NCBI GenBank assembly: GCA_964570285.1
Contig: CAZMXP010000026.1
Location: forward strand, 1-64,000
Source of the DNA: CAZMXP01 sp964570285
GTDB taxonomy: Bacteria; Planctomycetota; PLA2
DNA length: 64,000 nucleotides
Direction: 5' to 3'
The notes below the pieces were generated by a model. The model saw only the letters and a program-made list of their open reading frames with translations, had not been told where the DNA came from and made no database searches. The first letter of the stretch is position 1. Every line of letters starts with the position of its first letter. Shown piece by piece: positions 7,592 to 16,709 of the stretch. The position numbers and the translations under genes were made by a program.

Positions 7592-10192
7592 GTGCGAGTT
7601 GGGGCGCTACTCCTGCTGCTCGGCTGCGCCGCGGCGTTCGGGGGCGAGCCCTACAGCCACCCGGCCGGCGCCTGGACGCTGACGCCGCCCGACGGCTGGA
7701 CGCCGCGCGTGCACTTCGACCCCAACGGCCTCGCCTTCCACGTCTTCACGCCCGATCCGGGCCTCGATCCGGCCGCCTACCGGCGCGGACTCTTCGTGCA
7801 CGCGATGCCGATCCAGAGCGACCGGTCGCTGACGCCGGAGAGCCTGCTGCGCTTCGTGGCCGCGACGACGGCGATGGCGGAGCCCGGCCTCAAGTGCGAC
7901 CCCGACGCCGCGCGGAAGACGACCGTGGGGGGGCTCGACGCGCGCGTGATGGACCTCGCGGGCGTGCACCACACCGGGGGTCCTTACCGGGGCGAGACGC
8001 TTGTCGCCTTGCAAGCGGACAACGTCCTCGTCGTCAGCTACGGCGGCCCGCCCGAGGAGTGGGAGTCCATCCGTAGCACGGTCGCGGCAGTGAACCTCAC
8101 CGGTGCCGCCCCCCTCGTCCCTAGGGAGGGCGCGCCGCGCCCCCCGCAGCGCGAGAGGTCGGACGCGGTGCTGCCGCGCTTGCAACTTGCAACACCGCTG
8201 ATCACGCTGCTCGGCCCCCGCGGCCCCCTCCCATCCTACGGAACCGGACTCGTCGTCTCCGAGGACGGCTACGTCGTCACCGCCCGCCGCGTGCTGCGCC
8301 GTATCGAGGGACGCGAGCGGAGCGATCCGGTGCAACTCCAGTTCGCGGGGGGCGAGCCGATCCTCGCGGATGTCGTGGCGATCTCCCGCAAGTATGATCT
8401 TGCCCTGTTGAAGATGCGGGGGGGGGCGGGGGGGGCGAACGTCTTGCCGCTGGCCTCGGAAGGGGAAGTGAAACTCGCGCACCGTGCCCTGCTCGCGGGG
8501 TGGCCCGATGCGGCGCAGTTCGGCTCGAAGGAACTCACGGGCAACGAGGGGTCGGTGTCGGCGATCCCGCGCGACGCGAAGGGGCGGCCGATCGAGTACC
8601 GGCTCGGCGCGCGCGCGCCCACCGGCGAGAGCGGCGGCAACGCCGGGGGGCCGGTCTACGACCTGCACCTCGGCAGTGTCATCGGCGTGCTCAGCTTCGG
8701 CCATGTCTATGAGAATGCCGAGGGGACGATCCGCGAGGTGCTCTACGAGAGCGCGGTGCCGGCGTCGCGCATCCTGTGGGAGTTCCCGCAGGTGGTGGCG
8801 ACTCCGGTGCGGGCGCTGGCACCCGAGGAGCGGGCCGCGCTGATCTCGTACTACTTCGCGCAGGAGCGATACGGCGCGGCGATGCTCGAGTGCGCGCGGC
8901 TGCTGGAGAAGTCGCCGCGGCACGGACTGGCCAACGCGTTCCTCTACCGGATGCTCGCGGGGCTCGGGGACATGCGAAGGGCGGAGGCGTGTTTCAAGTA
9001 CACCGGCGGCAAGGAGACGGAGTACCTCGCGACGCTCTTCGCGACCGACGCGGCGCTGGAGCGCGGCGACTCGCGCGCCGCCGCGGACTGGGCCGTCAAG
9101 ACGATGAATCTCGCGCCGATGCTCCCGCAGAGCACCTGGATGCTGGCAAGGGCGATGGCGCTGCAAGGGGGCGGCGCGGCCCAGCCTGCGCACCAGGTGC
9201 TCCTGATGACGCGCGACGCGCACCCGCAGGCGAACGCGCTCGTCGGCGCGCTCGCCGTGCAACACTGGCTATTGACCTGGAAGGTGGTGAGCCTGTTCGA
9301 GGGGCGCAAGATGGCGGATCAGGCGCGGCTCGAAGCGGAGATCCGCCTCGAACGGGCGATCGAGCTCTGGCCGGCCGGGCAGGGGCTCGCGCACGCCTAT
9401 CTGGCCATCCTCGCGGGGGCGGCCGGCGACGCGTTCCGCTTCGAGGAGCAGCGGACGAAGGCGCTCGACGAGGCGGGCGCCGATGTCGAGGTGCTGCTGC
9501 GCGTCGCCTACGCCGACCTGCTCGCGAAGGAGCCCTTCCGCGCGCTGGAGATCGCGCTGCCGCTGCTCCAGTCCACCGACCACCCCGGCGCGCGCGTGAT
9601 CGTCGGGTGGGCGAAGGCGCAACTCGCCTGGCGCGCCGCGCGCACGAGCGACCGCGCGAAGGCGACGCGCTGGCTCGCGGAGGCGAAGGCGCTCGCCGGC
9701 TGGGAGGCCAACCGCGACGCCCCCTATCCGTGGGGGCAACTGTCGCGCCAGATCTTCGACGACGGCTTGCGGCAGGCTCTCGCGCCGCCGCCGGGCGTCG
9801 GCGGGGGCGCGCCGGTCGAGAGCGCCTGCACGATGGAACTCCGGCACGGCGTGCGCTGGCAGAACCAGGTCTGCGTGCAGGTCTACGGCAGCGTGCGCCT
9901 GCAACGCGCGTCGGGCCGGAAGCTGAAGGCGATCGCGCGCGTCTGGAACGCCGACGGCACGGGCATCGAGCCGCGGCCCGCCGACTGGAACATCGGCCCG
10001 ACCATCGGTGCCAACTCGATCCTCGCCCCCGACCGCGACGACATCACCTACACGATCCGCCTGCACTTCCCGCTGAACCTGCTCTGGGCCGGCAAGGGCC
10101 AGCGCCAGTTGAAGGCCGAGTTCTACCTGGCGGAGGAAGACGTCCCGATCACCGAGCCGCAATCGTGGGCGTTCCAGGTGACGAACCGGTAG
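7592..10192 (+). CDS. Second trypsin-fold pseudoprotease with extra C-terminal domain
   Basis: This protein is closely related to the preceding one across its whole length; for example both share GLDARVMDLAG-like, GPPEEW and PTGE.GGNAGGPVYDLHLG blocks. It also lacks the catalytic residues: VVTARRVLRR has Arg for His and GGNAGGPV has Ala for Ser. A Gly/Pro-rich linker near residue 745 leads to an additional domain of about 115 residues that looks like a beta-sandwich (alternating hydrophobics, a Cys pair near its start) and is absent from the other two copies. I chose GTG at 7592, about 12 bases after GGAGG; an in-frame GTG at 7574 would overlap the upstream stop. It is exported through a signal peptide or possible lipoprotein signal (LLLLLGCAA). 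Confidence 0.86.
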   Translation: MRVGALLLLLGCAAAFGGEPYSHPAGAWTLTPPDGWTPRVHFDPNGLAFHVFTPDPGLDPAAYRRGLFVHAMPIQSDRSLTPESLLRFVAATTAMAEPGLKCDPDAARKTTVGGLDARVMDLAGVHHTGGPYRGETLVALQADNVLVVSYGGPPEEWESIRSTVAAVNLTGAAPLVPREGAPRPPQRERSDAVLPRLQLATPLITLLGPRGPLPSYGTGLVVSEDGYVVTARRVLRRIEGRERSDPVQLQFAGGEPILADVVAISRKYDLALLKMRGGAGGANVLPLASEGEVKLAHRALLAGWPDAAQFGSKELTGNEGSVSAIPRDAKGRPIEYRLGARAPTGESGGNAGGPVYDLHLGSVIGVLSFGHVYENAEGTIREVLYESAVPASRILWEFPQVVATPVRALAPEERAALISYYFAQERYGAAMLECARLLEKSPRHGLANAFLYRMLAGLGDMRRAEACFKYTGGKETEYLATLFATDAALERGDSRAAADWAVKTMNLAPMLPQSTWMLARAMALQGGGAAQPAHQVLLMTRDAHPQANALVGALAVQHWLLTWKVVSLFEGRKMADQARLEAEIRLERAIELWPAGQGLAHAYLAILAGAAGDAFRFEEQRTKALDEAGADVEVLLRVAYADLLAKEPFRALEIALPLLQSTDHPGARVIVGWAKAQLAWRAARTSDRAKATRWLAEAKALAGWEANRDAPYPWGQLSRQIFDDGLRQALAPPPGVGGGAPVESACTMELRHGVRWQNQVCVQVYGSVRLQRASGRKLKAIARVWNADGTGIEPRPADWNIGPTIGANSILAPDRDDITYTIRLHFPLNLLWAGKGQRQLKAEFYLAEEDVPITEPQSWAFQVTNR

Positions 10193-10210
10193 GAGCCGGT
10201 TCTAGCCGCA

Positions 10211-10224
10211 CCCGCTCGGGCGGG
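10211..10224. terminator. Hairpin between convergent genes
   Basis: CCCGC-TCGG-GCGGG forms a five-pair GC hairpin between the stop of the pseudoprotease gene and the stop of the minus-strand DUF1579 gene. There is no clear T-run, so this is a weak terminator call that could serve both strands. Confidence 0.35.
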
Positions 10225-10244
10225 TTCCCTGGCCGTGTCCGGCC

Positions 10245-10778
10245 TCACCCCTTCGGCTTGAAGAGGATCTCCGCCTTTGGCAGGACCGTGATGCCGACGT
10301 TGAGATAGGTCGTCAGGCCGAAGCCGCCCTTCTCGAGGGGCGCGAAGCCCCAGAAGATCTCGCGCGCGTTGCCCGTCGCGTCGGGTTCGCTGCCCTTGAC
10401 GGTGATCGTCTCCGGATGTTCCGGGTGCGGCGGGCCGCGCAGCACCGTGGGCACCGGATGCTCGGCCGTGAGCCAGATCACGACGAACTCCTTGGCGATC
10501 GTGTCGAAGCCGATCAGCATGCGCCCCTCGGCGCCGTCGTCGCCGCCGAGACGGGTGCGGATCTCGACGTAGTGGCCGCCGAGGATCAGCGCGCCGGTCG
10601 CGGTGCCCGTGAGCGTCATCGCCTCCCGCTCGTGGCCGACCCAGAACTTCGCCTCGACCTTCCACTCCCCGACCATGGACGCGAACCGCCCGTGCTGCTC
10701 CGCCTTCGCGCTCCACGGTCCGCACGCGCCGCAGCAGAGCAGCAACGCGATCGCGCAAGCGACAATCGTCTTCGACAT
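10245..10778 (-). CDS. DUF1579 family secreted protein
   Basis: The 177-residue product has an N-terminal hydrophobic segment with several cysteines (LLLCCGACG), which may be a signal peptide or an atypical lipoprotein signal, so it is probably exported. The mature part has the DUF1579 pattern: W.V...FW near the start, a GHYVEIR block, GFDTIAKEFVVIW in the middle and a closing ITVLPKAE strand. These proteins form a small beta-barrel-like fold of unknown function. ATG at 10778 has GGAGG 7 bases upstream; an ATG two codons earlier is too close to that site. It is convergent with the protease cluster and not part of its operon. Its upstream region is the repeat block at 10820-11520. Confidence 0.78.
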   Translation of the reverse strand: MSKTIVACAIALLLCCGACGPWSAKAEQHGRFASMVGEWKVEAKFWVGHEREAMTLTGTATGALILGGHYVEIRTRLGGDDGAEGRMLIGFDTIAKEFVVIWLTAEHPVPTVLRGPPHPEHPETITVKGSEPDATGNAREIFWGFAPLEKGGFGLTTYLNVGITVLPKAEILFKPKG

Positions 10779-10819
10779 CGTCATGCCTCCGTCCGTACAT
10801 TCTCGCCGCCGCGGGCGCG

Positions 10820-11525
10820 AACGCGAGAGAACGTAGCACAGAGGCACAGAGCCACAGAGGCGCGGCGCGGCGGGGCGCCGCCGTGAGGTGAGCGTGGCAG
10901 TGGTGGGGCCAGCGATGAGCAATGACCACGAAGGCGCGAAGGCACGAAGGGCCGGCGAGCATCGCACGCGGTCATCCGTGACGTGCCGTCGCCACGAGAT
11001 GGCATTGAGGCAGGGGTTGGCCCTCGTGACGCCGCGTTTTCGCGATTCACCACAGGCGCCTGAAGGCGAATCCGGCACAATAACGTCGTGAGCCTTCGTC
11101 CTGAAGGTTGGAAGAAAGAACCCAGGAACTGAGGAACCGAGGAAGAGGCGGATTCGACCATCCGGGTCCCGGGATGCTCCCCTTTCCTCTCATGGGTTCC
11201 TCCCTTCCTGGGTTCCTTATCAAATCCGATACCCTCGGCCCTGATCGCTCGTCCTACATGCCCGCAGAGTCCTCGGCGCTTGCGCGAATCCCGGCGAGTC
11301 ACTGAGTTCGAGCGGGGGGAACGAAAACCACGGAGGCACGAAGACACGAAGGAGCCCCCGCGACCCGGTGCGCGCGCTGCGCGCAGGCTCGTCGCTTCCC
11401 CTTCTCCGTGCCGTCGTGCCTTCGTGGTCAATGTTCAGGATGACCGGTGCGGCAGCCTGCGCTCGTTGGGTTGCGGCGTCAGGCCGCGCTGCGCCCCCGT
11501 GCCTCTGTGCTCATCCCGCCGCGCA
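10820..11525. repeat. Composite inverted-repeat element, copy 1
   Basis: About 700 non-coding bases have a nested structure. The centre (11095-11310) starts with GAACCCAGGAAC and ends with TTCCTGGGTTCCTT, arms that can pair across about 100 bases. Outside it lie modules made of CACAGAGGCACAGAG and ACCACGAAGGC.CGAAGG motifs at 10835-10960, repeated in reverse orientation as CCACGGAGGCACGAAGACACG and its complement at 11325-11430. The central and right modules recur inverted at 25255-25800 with stretches of about 50 identical bases, and the centre alone recurs at 58310-58460. No open reading frame is convincing. It behaves like a MITE-type or structured dispersed element rather than a gene. Confidence 0.75.
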
Positions 11526-11557
11526 CACCACGACCGGGACCGGGTTACAGTAGCGGC

Positions 11558-14386
11558 GTGCGGCCGGTCGTGCTCCTCCTCGCTTGCGCGGCACTCGCTC
11601 GCGCCGACGACGGCGAGCAGCGCTTTCTCGCCGCCTGGTTCGCGGCGGAGGATCCGGCGACGGTCGACGAGGCGGAGCGGGCGTTGCGCGACCTGCTCGC
11701 GCAGCCCGACGCGCCGCCGCTGCTGGTCGGCCGCTCGCTGCTCGGCCTCGCGCGCTGTGCCGCGACGCGGGGCGACCGCGCCGAAGAGGGCCGGCTGCTC
11801 GACGAGGCGCTGCGCCGGCACGGCGAGCATCGTGAAATCCGGCGCCGCGTCCTGCGCTGGCGTGGCGAGGAGCGGTGGGTGCGCGGCATCCGCTCGCTCT
11901 CCGACCGGGAGTTCCTCGACCTCGACACCGGCGGCGTCTACGCCAGCGCGACGCCTGACGGCGGCGCGCGCGCGGAGATGGCCGGCGATCGCCTTCTCGC
12001 GGCCGCCGTCGCCGACGCCGCCTTCGCCGCGCTGGCGCCGGAGGTCAGCGCGCGGCCGTGGCAACGCGTGGCGACCGACGCCGGAAACACGAGCTGGGTG
12101 CAACTGTTGCAACGCCGCAGCGGGACGGTCGTCCACTTCCTGACGCGCGTCGGCGGGGCCGGCACCGGGCCGCTGCCGGCGCTGCGCGGCCTCTTCGCCG
12201 TCGGTCGCGGCCGCTCGATCGAAGTCGTCTTCGGCGCCGACCCGCACTTTGCACACTACCGGATCGAGCGGCGCACCGGCGACGAAGGGCCCTTCGTCCC
12301 GCTCGGCATCGTCGCCGCTCCCTCCTATCTGGACCGCGAAGTGGACGAGGCCGCGTTCTACACCTATCGCTTGCAAGGGATCGAGGCAGGGGGGCGCGGG
12401 GGGATCCCGGTCGAGATCGCCGCCGGGAGCGGCGTGCGCGGAGTGATCTCGGGCACGGTCGAACTGGCCGAGGCTGCCGACCGGCGGTTCGACTTCCGGC
12501 GTCGCGCCTTTGTCGAGGAGGGCGGCGACCTCGATCTTGGCCGGGGCCCCCGCGACGGCCGCGGTGCCCTCCTCTTCGACGGCTTCGGCCACCTCCTCCA
12601 CCCGCTCGATCCCGCGCGAGGCGACGCGCGATCGGCGTGGGACCAGGCAAGGCCCCTGTTCCCGCTGATCCGCGTCGGCGACCTCTTCCTCGTGCCGCTG
12701 CGCTGCGGCGGCGTCGCCCGCTGCCGCCTCGCGACAGCCCCGCAGGGCACCGACCTGCGCCTCGAGTACGAGTTCACACTCGACGGCACTTCGTTTCCTC
12801 CGGTGCCGCGACTTTCGGCGGAGGTTCGGCCGGAGGGGGTACTCGTGAGCGTCGCGACCAGCGAGCCCTGGTTCGTCCGCGAGATCGAGGCGCAGGAGTT
12901 GCTCGGGGAGCCGGAGCAGCGCGCGAAGTGGCGCATCCCGGTCGAGGGCGGCGTCGCGCTCGATGCGCGACCCGGCAAGGGGTCGCTGCGCGCCTACTCG
13001 GCCTTCGGCGTCGACGACCGGATGCGGCGCACCGGCGTGGGCACATGCCATGTCGCGCTCGGGCCCTTCGAGGCGCGGCGCGGGGAGGTCACGCTCCGCG
13101 ATGGCGACTGCTTCTCGGTCGAGTGCAACGCGATCACCGCGGCGGAGACGGCGGACCTCGTCGTCGATGCGCGCGACGGCGGCCGCGAGTGGTTCGAGAT
13201 CGAGGCGCCGCGCGGCATCCTGAATCTCGACTCGATGATCACGCCCGACGAGGGGGAGATCGCGGCGCTCGATCTCTTCGAGACCGTCGTCGGCCTCGAC
13301 CCCGCGGAGATCGCGTTCGCGGAGCGGGCGCGCGGCGACGCGCGGGCCGGGTCATCCCAGCTCTTCCTGCTGCGTACGCAGGCGGGCGGCTGGGCGAAGG
13401 TGGCCGCGATCGCCCGCCCGAGCCGCCGGGAGGTGACCCTGCGCTACGTCTACCACCCGGTCGATCCGCTCTTCGGCGGGGACGCGGCGGGCAGCGAGGC
13501 GCGCGGCGGCGTCCTCTTCCGCGGCCTCGGCCGCCTCATCCGGCGCAACCGCGTGCTCGACGAGTGGCGGGACGGCCTCCGCGCGATGCGCGCGGCGCCG
13601 ATCGTGAAGCCTGGCCCGGCGCTCGGCGAGATGCCCGACGCGGCGAAGCGGCAGGAGGTGCTCTTCGCGCGCAAGCGCCACGGCGACCCGATGCGCGCGA
13701 CCTTCAGCTTCGCGCACGGGCGGCGCGACGATCCCGCGCTGCGGCTCACGTCGAACGACTGGGACTTGCAATTCAATGGCGACGAGTTCGTCGTCAGGCT
13801 CTCAGAGGATGATGCTTCGACGATCACCGACCTCGGCGCTCGCGACTGGCAAGGTGTCGGGGCGATCCTGGAGGGGTCCGGGGACCGGGCCCCGGTCGCC
13901 CACGGTCGCCTCTACCTGGTGCACGCGGTGGACGCGGACACGAACTTCTTCGCGCTCTTCCGCGTGACCGCGCTGATGCCCGAGGACCGCGTGGCGTTCG
14001 AGTGGGTCGGTTGCGACAGCCTCGGCCTCCAGACCTCCCCCGGCCTCGAATTGACCGAGGCGGCCCGGCTGATGCTGAGGGAGACGCTCGCCGGGCTCCC
14101 GGCGACGCCGGAGGCGTGGCTCGCGCAGTGGCAGGGGGCCGAGCGCGAGACGCGCGAGCGGCTGCGCGCCCAGCGCTACCGGATCGGCGTCACGGCGGAG
14201 CCCGCCGCGGCATTCCTCGACGCGTTCTCCCTCGTGACCGGCATCCCGGTCACGGCTGCCGCCGACCTCGCCGGCATCCGCGTCACGCTCGGCGGCCAGG
14301 ACCTGACCGCCGAGTGCATCCTCCGCCGCACCGGGCTCCGCTGGACCGTCCGTCCCGACGGCACCCTCGCCATCCTCGCTCCTTAG
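11558..14386 (+). CDS. Large secreted protein, paralogue of 1342-3036
   Basis: The 942-residue exported protein starts at GTG 11558, giving a signal peptide with an ALARADD cleavage region. Residues about 30-110 look helical and repeat-like. From about residue 110 the sequence matches the 564-residue protein at 1342: SDREFLDLDTGG, the NTSWVQLLQ block, VVHFLTRVGG and a repeated low-identity beta module. The C-terminal 100 residues resemble a secretin/TonB short N-terminal (STN-like) domain, with a FSLVTGIPV...ADL.G..VTL stretch and a final LRWTV.PDGTLAIL strand pair. STN-like modules normally sit in envelope assemblies, so a surface or envelope role is plausible. No enzyme motif was found. Its stop is 10 bases from the convergent hydrolase gene. 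Confidence 0.85.
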   Translation: MRPVVLLLACAALARADDGEQRFLAAWFAAEDPATVDEAERALRDLLAQPDAPPLLVGRSLLGLARCAATRGDRAEEGRLLDEALRRHGEHREIRRRVLRWRGEERWVRGIRSLSDREFLDLDTGGVYASATPDGGARAEMAGDRLLAAAVADAAFAALAPEVSARPWQRVATDAGNTSWVQLLQRRSGTVVHFLTRVGGAGTGPLPALRGLFAVGRGRSIEVVFGADPHFAHYRIERRTGDEGPFVPLGIVAAPSYLDREVDEAAFYTYRLQGIEAGGRGGIPVEIAAGSGVRGVISGTVELAEAADRRFDFRRRAFVEEGGDLDLGRGPRDGRGALLFDGFGHLLHPLDPARGDARSAWDQARPLFPLIRVGDLFLVPLRCGGVARCRLATAPQGTDLRLEYEFTLDGTSFPPVPRLSAEVRPEGVLVSVATSEPWFVREIEAQELLGEPEQRAKWRIPVEGGVALDARPGKGSLRAYSAFGVDDRMRRTGVGTCHVALGPFEARRGEVTLRDGDCFSVECNAITAAETADLVVDARDGGREWFEIEAPRGILNLDSMITPDEGEIAALDLFETVVGLDPAEIAFAERARGDARAGSSQLFLLRTQAGGWAKVAAIARPSRREVTLRYVYHPVDPLFGGDAAGSEARGGVLFRGLGRLIRRNRVLDEWRDGLRAMRAAPIVKPGPALGEMPDAAKRQEVLFARKRHGDPMRATFSFAHGRRDDPALRLTSNDWDLQFNGDEFVVRLSEDDASTITDLGARDWQGVGAILEGSGDRAPVAHGRLYLVHAVDADTNFFALFRVTALMPEDRVAFEWVGCDSLGLQTSPGLELTEAARLMLRETLAGLPATPEAWLAQWQGAERETRERLRAQRYRIGVTAEPAAAFLDAFSLVTGIPVTAAADLAGIRVTLGGQDLTAECILRRTGLRWTVRPDGTLAILAP

Positions 14387-14396
14387 CCCCCGGATC

Positions 14397-15614
14397 TCAC
14401 CCCGACTTGATCATCGACTCCGCCTCGGCGGCGGCCGCCGTGTCCGGGTAGGTCTCGGTGATCTTCACGAGGAGTTCGGCGGCCTTCTCGTCCTGGCCCT
14501 TCGCCTTCAGTTCCTTCGCCTTCGCGAGCATCTCGGCGGCATGGTAGCCGTCGCTCTTCATCAGCTTGAGGCGCCTGTCGCGGGCGCCCTTCGATGCCTC
14601 GAGGCCCGTGTACTTGCGCTCGACCTCCTTGTAGGCGTCGGCCGCCTCGAAGAGCGCGCCGTTGCCTTCGAGGTCTTCGGCCTTCTTGAGATCCTTCGCC
14701 GCCTCGCCTTCGATCTCGGCCGCGAACGCCCCCGCGCCCCCCGGAAATCCGCCCTTCTTCTCGCGCTCGACCAGCTTGGCGAGCTTCGAGAGCACGCCGC
14801 TCTTGCCCTGCGCGTACATCCCGCGCAGCTCCGCGACCTCCGCGGCGATCTTCGTCGCGTCGGCGCGCCCCTTCGCGGTGGACTTGAGCAGCTTCCCGTA
14901 CCACTCGAGGAAGACCTCGGGCTTGCTCTCGTGCAGCATCTTCGGCACGGTCTCGAGCGTGACGTTCTTGAAGCCGAGCGCGTCGAGCGCGGTCTTCGCG
15001 TCCTGCACCTGCTCCATCACGCGCGGGTTGTCGAGCTCGCCGCGGTAGAGGAAGATCGGCATCTGCAGGTTGCGCGGCACGGTGTCGAGCTTGCCGAACT
15101 TCGCGATGTCCTTCAGGAAGACGATGCCGCGGCCGCAGATGGCGAAGAAGACGTCGGGGCGGCGCAGGCCGAGCCACATCGTCAGGTAGCCGCCGCCGCT
15201 CCAGCCGGTGATGACCGTCGCGCTCGGGTCGAGCGTGATGCCGTTCTCCGTCGCGGTCTGGTGGCAGAGCTTGATCGCCTCGAGCACCGCCTCGCAGTCG
15301 CGCTGCATCTCGAGCTGGTCGCCGGCGGCCCAGCCGCGCGCGCCGTTGGTCGTCACGTCCACGCTCACGACGGCGAAGCGCATGTCGTAGCCGGGCTGCT
15401 GCCACTGGCCGATCTCGAGGAAGGCCTTGGAGTCGGTCCCGGGAACGGCGACGAGGAGCGGGAGCGCCTCGTTCTTCTTGCGGTCCTTGGGTACGAAGAA
15501 GGCGATCTTGCGCGACTCCCCGGCGATATCCACCTTGAGGCGGAAGTCCTCCCCGTACTCCTGCGCCCTCGCGAGGGCCGTCAGGAGCAGGAGGGCGAGC
15601 GGAATGTGGCGCAT
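14397..15614 (-). CDS. Secreted alpha/beta hydrolase (esterase-like)
   Basis: The 405-residue product has a signal peptide (cleavage near ARAQEY) and an alpha/beta-hydrolase domain resembling secreted esterases of the PHB-depolymerase type. The nucleophile elbow is GWSGGG with Ser139; a GELDN block and an LHESKPE block provide the likely acid and histidine. After about residue 260 comes a charged, Lys/Glu/Ala-rich helical tail with repeated KA.EL and KITETYPD-like units, reminiscent of tetratricopeptide repeats. ATG at 15614 has AGGAGA upstream. It is convergent with the large secreted protein and divergent from the Roadblock genes. The substrate is not predictable. Confidence 0.85.
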   Translation of the reverse strand: MRHIPLALLLLTALARAQEYGEDFRLKVDIAGESRKIAFFVPKDRKKNEALPLLVAVPGTDSKAFLEIGQWQQPGYDMRFAVVSVDVTTNGARGWAAGDQLEMQRDCEAVLEAIKLCHQTATENGITLDPSATVITGWSGGGYLTMWLGLRRPDVFFAICGRGIVFLKDIAKFGKLDTVPRNLQMPIFLYRGELDNPRVMEQVQDAKTALDALGFKNVTLETVPKMLHESKPEVFLEWYGKLLKSTAKGRADATKIAAEVAELRGMYAQGKSGVLSKLAKLVEREKKGGFPGGAGAFAAEIEGEAAKDLKKAEDLEGNGALFEAADAYKEVERKYTGLEASKGARDRRLKLMKSDGYHAAEMLAKAKELKAKGQDEKAAELLVKITETYPDTAAAAEAESMIKSG

Positions 15615-15761
15615 CGGGCGGGTCTCCTTCGCCGCCCATCGTAGCGCACCTCTAACCTGTTGCCCGGCAAGGCATTAGAGGCCGCTCAGGTGGAGGGCCG
15701 CCGGGGGCCGATAGGACGGAAGTCCCTGCGGCTGCGGGGTTTAAGTGCGTACCGAGGAAGG

Positions 15762-16709
15762 ATGAGCGGCGACAAGGCTGGCGACGTCTACCGTCTCGTG
15801 TTCGAACTCACGGCACGGGCGACGGATGTTCCCTACGAGAGGTTCCTCGACGAACTCGTCGGGGGGCTCGCGTCGCACTACGGTGCCGACATCTGCCGCC
15901 TGCACATCGGCGAGCGCCATCCCGCGGCCGCCTCGTCGGACAAGTCGGGCCGGCTGGCCGGGGTCTCGCCGGAGGACCTCTCGCGCTTCGACGTCATCGA
16001 CCACATGCTCGCGGAGGAGGTGCGGCGGGACGGCGTGCTCCGCACCGCGCTCGATCTCGAGGCGGGCGAGGAGATCGTCAACTTCCTCGGGCGCGTCTTC
16101 CACACCCCCGAGACCTTCGCCTTCCCGCTGATGGCGCGCGGCAAGGCGTTCGGCGCGATCACGCTCTTCCTGCCCGACCTCTACCCGTTCGAGGAGGCCG
16201 ACGTGCGCGGCCTGCAGGCGATCGGGAACGTCCTCTACGCCGCCAACCACAAGGGGGACGCGTTCGCGGAGGGCAAGGGGGCGGTGCCCGTCACCTCCGA
16301 CAAGCTCCGCGCCTACCAGGAGACGCTGGAGCGGGTGGGGAAGATCCTCGAGGAGCTTCTCTTCCTGACGGACGCGAGCAACATCCTGCTGCTCGACGCC
16401 CAGGGGGACTTCATCGCGAAGCGCGGCGACGACTCGATGTACTCGTCGGCCAACTTCGCCACCGTCGTCGCGAGCGGCTTCGCGGCGGCGCGCCGGCTCA
16501 GCGCCTTCTACGGCCTGAAGGGCACCCGGTCCGTGCTGCACGAGGGCGACCGCGAGGACGTCTTCGTGATCGAGGTGGCGGAGCGCGCGCTGCTCTGCGT
16601 CGTCTTCCGCGACCACAACGCGCCGGAGCTGATCACGCGGTGGACCGAGTCCGCGGCGAACCGGCTCCGCGAGCACTACGACGCGCTGACGGAGGCGAGG
16701 GTCCTGTGA
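15762..16709 (+). CDS. GAF-domain plus Roadblock/LC7 protein
   Basis: The 315-residue cytoplasmic protein has two parts. Residues about 1-175 fit a GAF sensor domain, with an FPLMARGKAFGAITLF core and a following FEEADVRGLQAIGN helix. Residues about 180-310 form a Roadblock/LC7 domain: a helix, LLLDAQGDFIAKRG, a FATVVASGFAAARRLS helix and an ALLCVVFRD strand. Roadblock proteins act as partners of small Ras-like GTPases of the MglA type in polarity and motility. ATG at 15762 follows GAGGAAGG. It overlaps the next Roadblock gene by 4 bases (GTGA), so the two are translationally coupled. No GTPase gene is next to them, which is unusual for MglA/MglB-type systems. Confidence 0.87.
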   Translation: MSGDKAGDVYRLVFELTARATDVPYERFLDELVGGLASHYGADICRLHIGERHPAAASSDKSGRLAGVSPEDLSRFDVIDHMLAEEVRRDGVLRTALDLEAGEEIVNFLGRVFHTPETFAFPLMARGKAFGAITLFLPDLYPFEEADVRGLQAIGNVLYAANHKGDAFAEGKGAVPVTSDKLRAYQETLERVGKILEELLFLTDASNILLLDAQGDFIAKRGDDSMYSSANFATVVASGFAAARRLSAFYGLKGTRSVLHEGDREDVFVIEVAERALLCVVFRDHNAPELITRWTESAANRLREHYDALTEARVL

